A model generated the notes under the pieces. It had not been told where the DNA came from. It saw only the letters and a list, made by a program, of their open reading frames with translations, and did not search any database. Made by a program: the position numbers and the translations under genes. A stretch of 64,000 nucleotides of DNA from Planctomycetota bacterium (GTDB lineage: Bacteria > Planctomycetota > Brocadiia > Brocadiales > Brocadiaceae): contig JACPHJ010000093.1 of the NCBI GenBank assembly GCA_016188675.1, positions 62,001 to 126,000 on the forward strand, read 5' to 3'. Within the stretch, counting starts at the first letter, position 1; the number at the start of each line of letters is the position of its first letter. This document shows, piece by piece, positions 63,858 through 64,000 of this stretch.

Positions 63858-64000
63858 ATGTTCAAACCAGATCAGCCAATCCAGTCTAGCAAAGATGATA
63901 TCCTAGGCAGAAAATCATTCGCACAATCGCTTAGAAATGCTATTCTTAATTACAAAGAAAAAGACAGTATTGTAATCGGGCTTTTTGGTGCATGGGGTTC
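63858..64000 (+). CDS. KAP-family P-loop NTPase, N-terminal start (runs off the window)
   Basis: The first 47 residues: MFKPDQPIQSSKDDILGRKS, FAQSLRNAILNYKEKDSIVI and GLFGAWGS. This is the opening of KAP NTPases (DxLgRxxFA, then the Walker A start GLFGAWGSGK). Such proteins are often part of defence systems. AAAGGAATAAAGA precedes the ATG. Confidence 0.82.
   Translation, partial: MFKPDQPIQSSKDDILGRKSFAQSLRNAILNYKEKDSIVIGLFGAWG

Overview
The window is one stretch of a bacterial chromosome of moderately low GC. It suggests a Gram-negative, exopolysaccharide-producing bacterium with an exosortase/PEP-CTERM system, outer-membrane export proteins and many secreted surface proteins. My best guess is a planctomycete of the anammox (Brocadiales) type, inferred from the mix of families; no marker gene in the window proves it.

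Positions 1-24.4 kb, minus strand: a long extracellular-polysaccharide locus. It holds glycosyltransferases, a Wzy-like polymerase, a Wzx-like flippase, GalE, a sugar nucleotidyltransferase, an initiating sugar-phosphate transferase, a Wza-like export protein, a Wzc-like copolymerase with a defective P-loop, an outer-membrane barrel and an exosortase-EpsI fusion. A full sulfation set sits inside it: ATP sulfurylase-APS kinase, two sulfotransferases and a PAP phosphatase. The polymer is therefore probably sulfated. From 24.4 to 29.4 kb are control and transport genes: PilZ, a PEP-CTERM mini-protein, a LuxR-type regulator, a GAF-GGDEF-PilZ diguanylate cyclase and an ABC exporter.

Positions 29.7-57.6 kb: a surface-protein region. 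Six secreted proteins of unrelated N-terminal architecture end in the same ~105-residue Fn3-like domain with a basic Arg-rich tail. Between them lie a PqqD-like protein, a 43-residue peptide with a RiPP-type YxxP leader followed by a terminator, an HPr-kinase-like protein, a nucleotidyltransferase, a PorU/gingipain-like C25 peptidase and a SipW-like signal peptidase. Together these look like an undescribed peptide-modification or surface-export system. The region also has a large RHS protein, a VapBC-type toxin-antitoxin pair, and a 1219-residue protein preceded by a c-di-GMP-I riboswitch.

A 55-bp element, AGGATATAT...TATTTAC, occurs seven times (one copy shortened). Each copy points toward the next gene, and most of those genes are surface-protein or c-di-GMP/exosortase genes. 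It may be a shared control site linking the regions.

Positions 58-64 kb: a decayed IS1595-like transposase, an HPF-cold-shock fusion, two small membrane proteins, tRNA-Gly(CCC), a YhcC-type radical SAM protein, a XerC/D recombinase, an XRE regulator and the start of a KAP-type P-loop NTPase.
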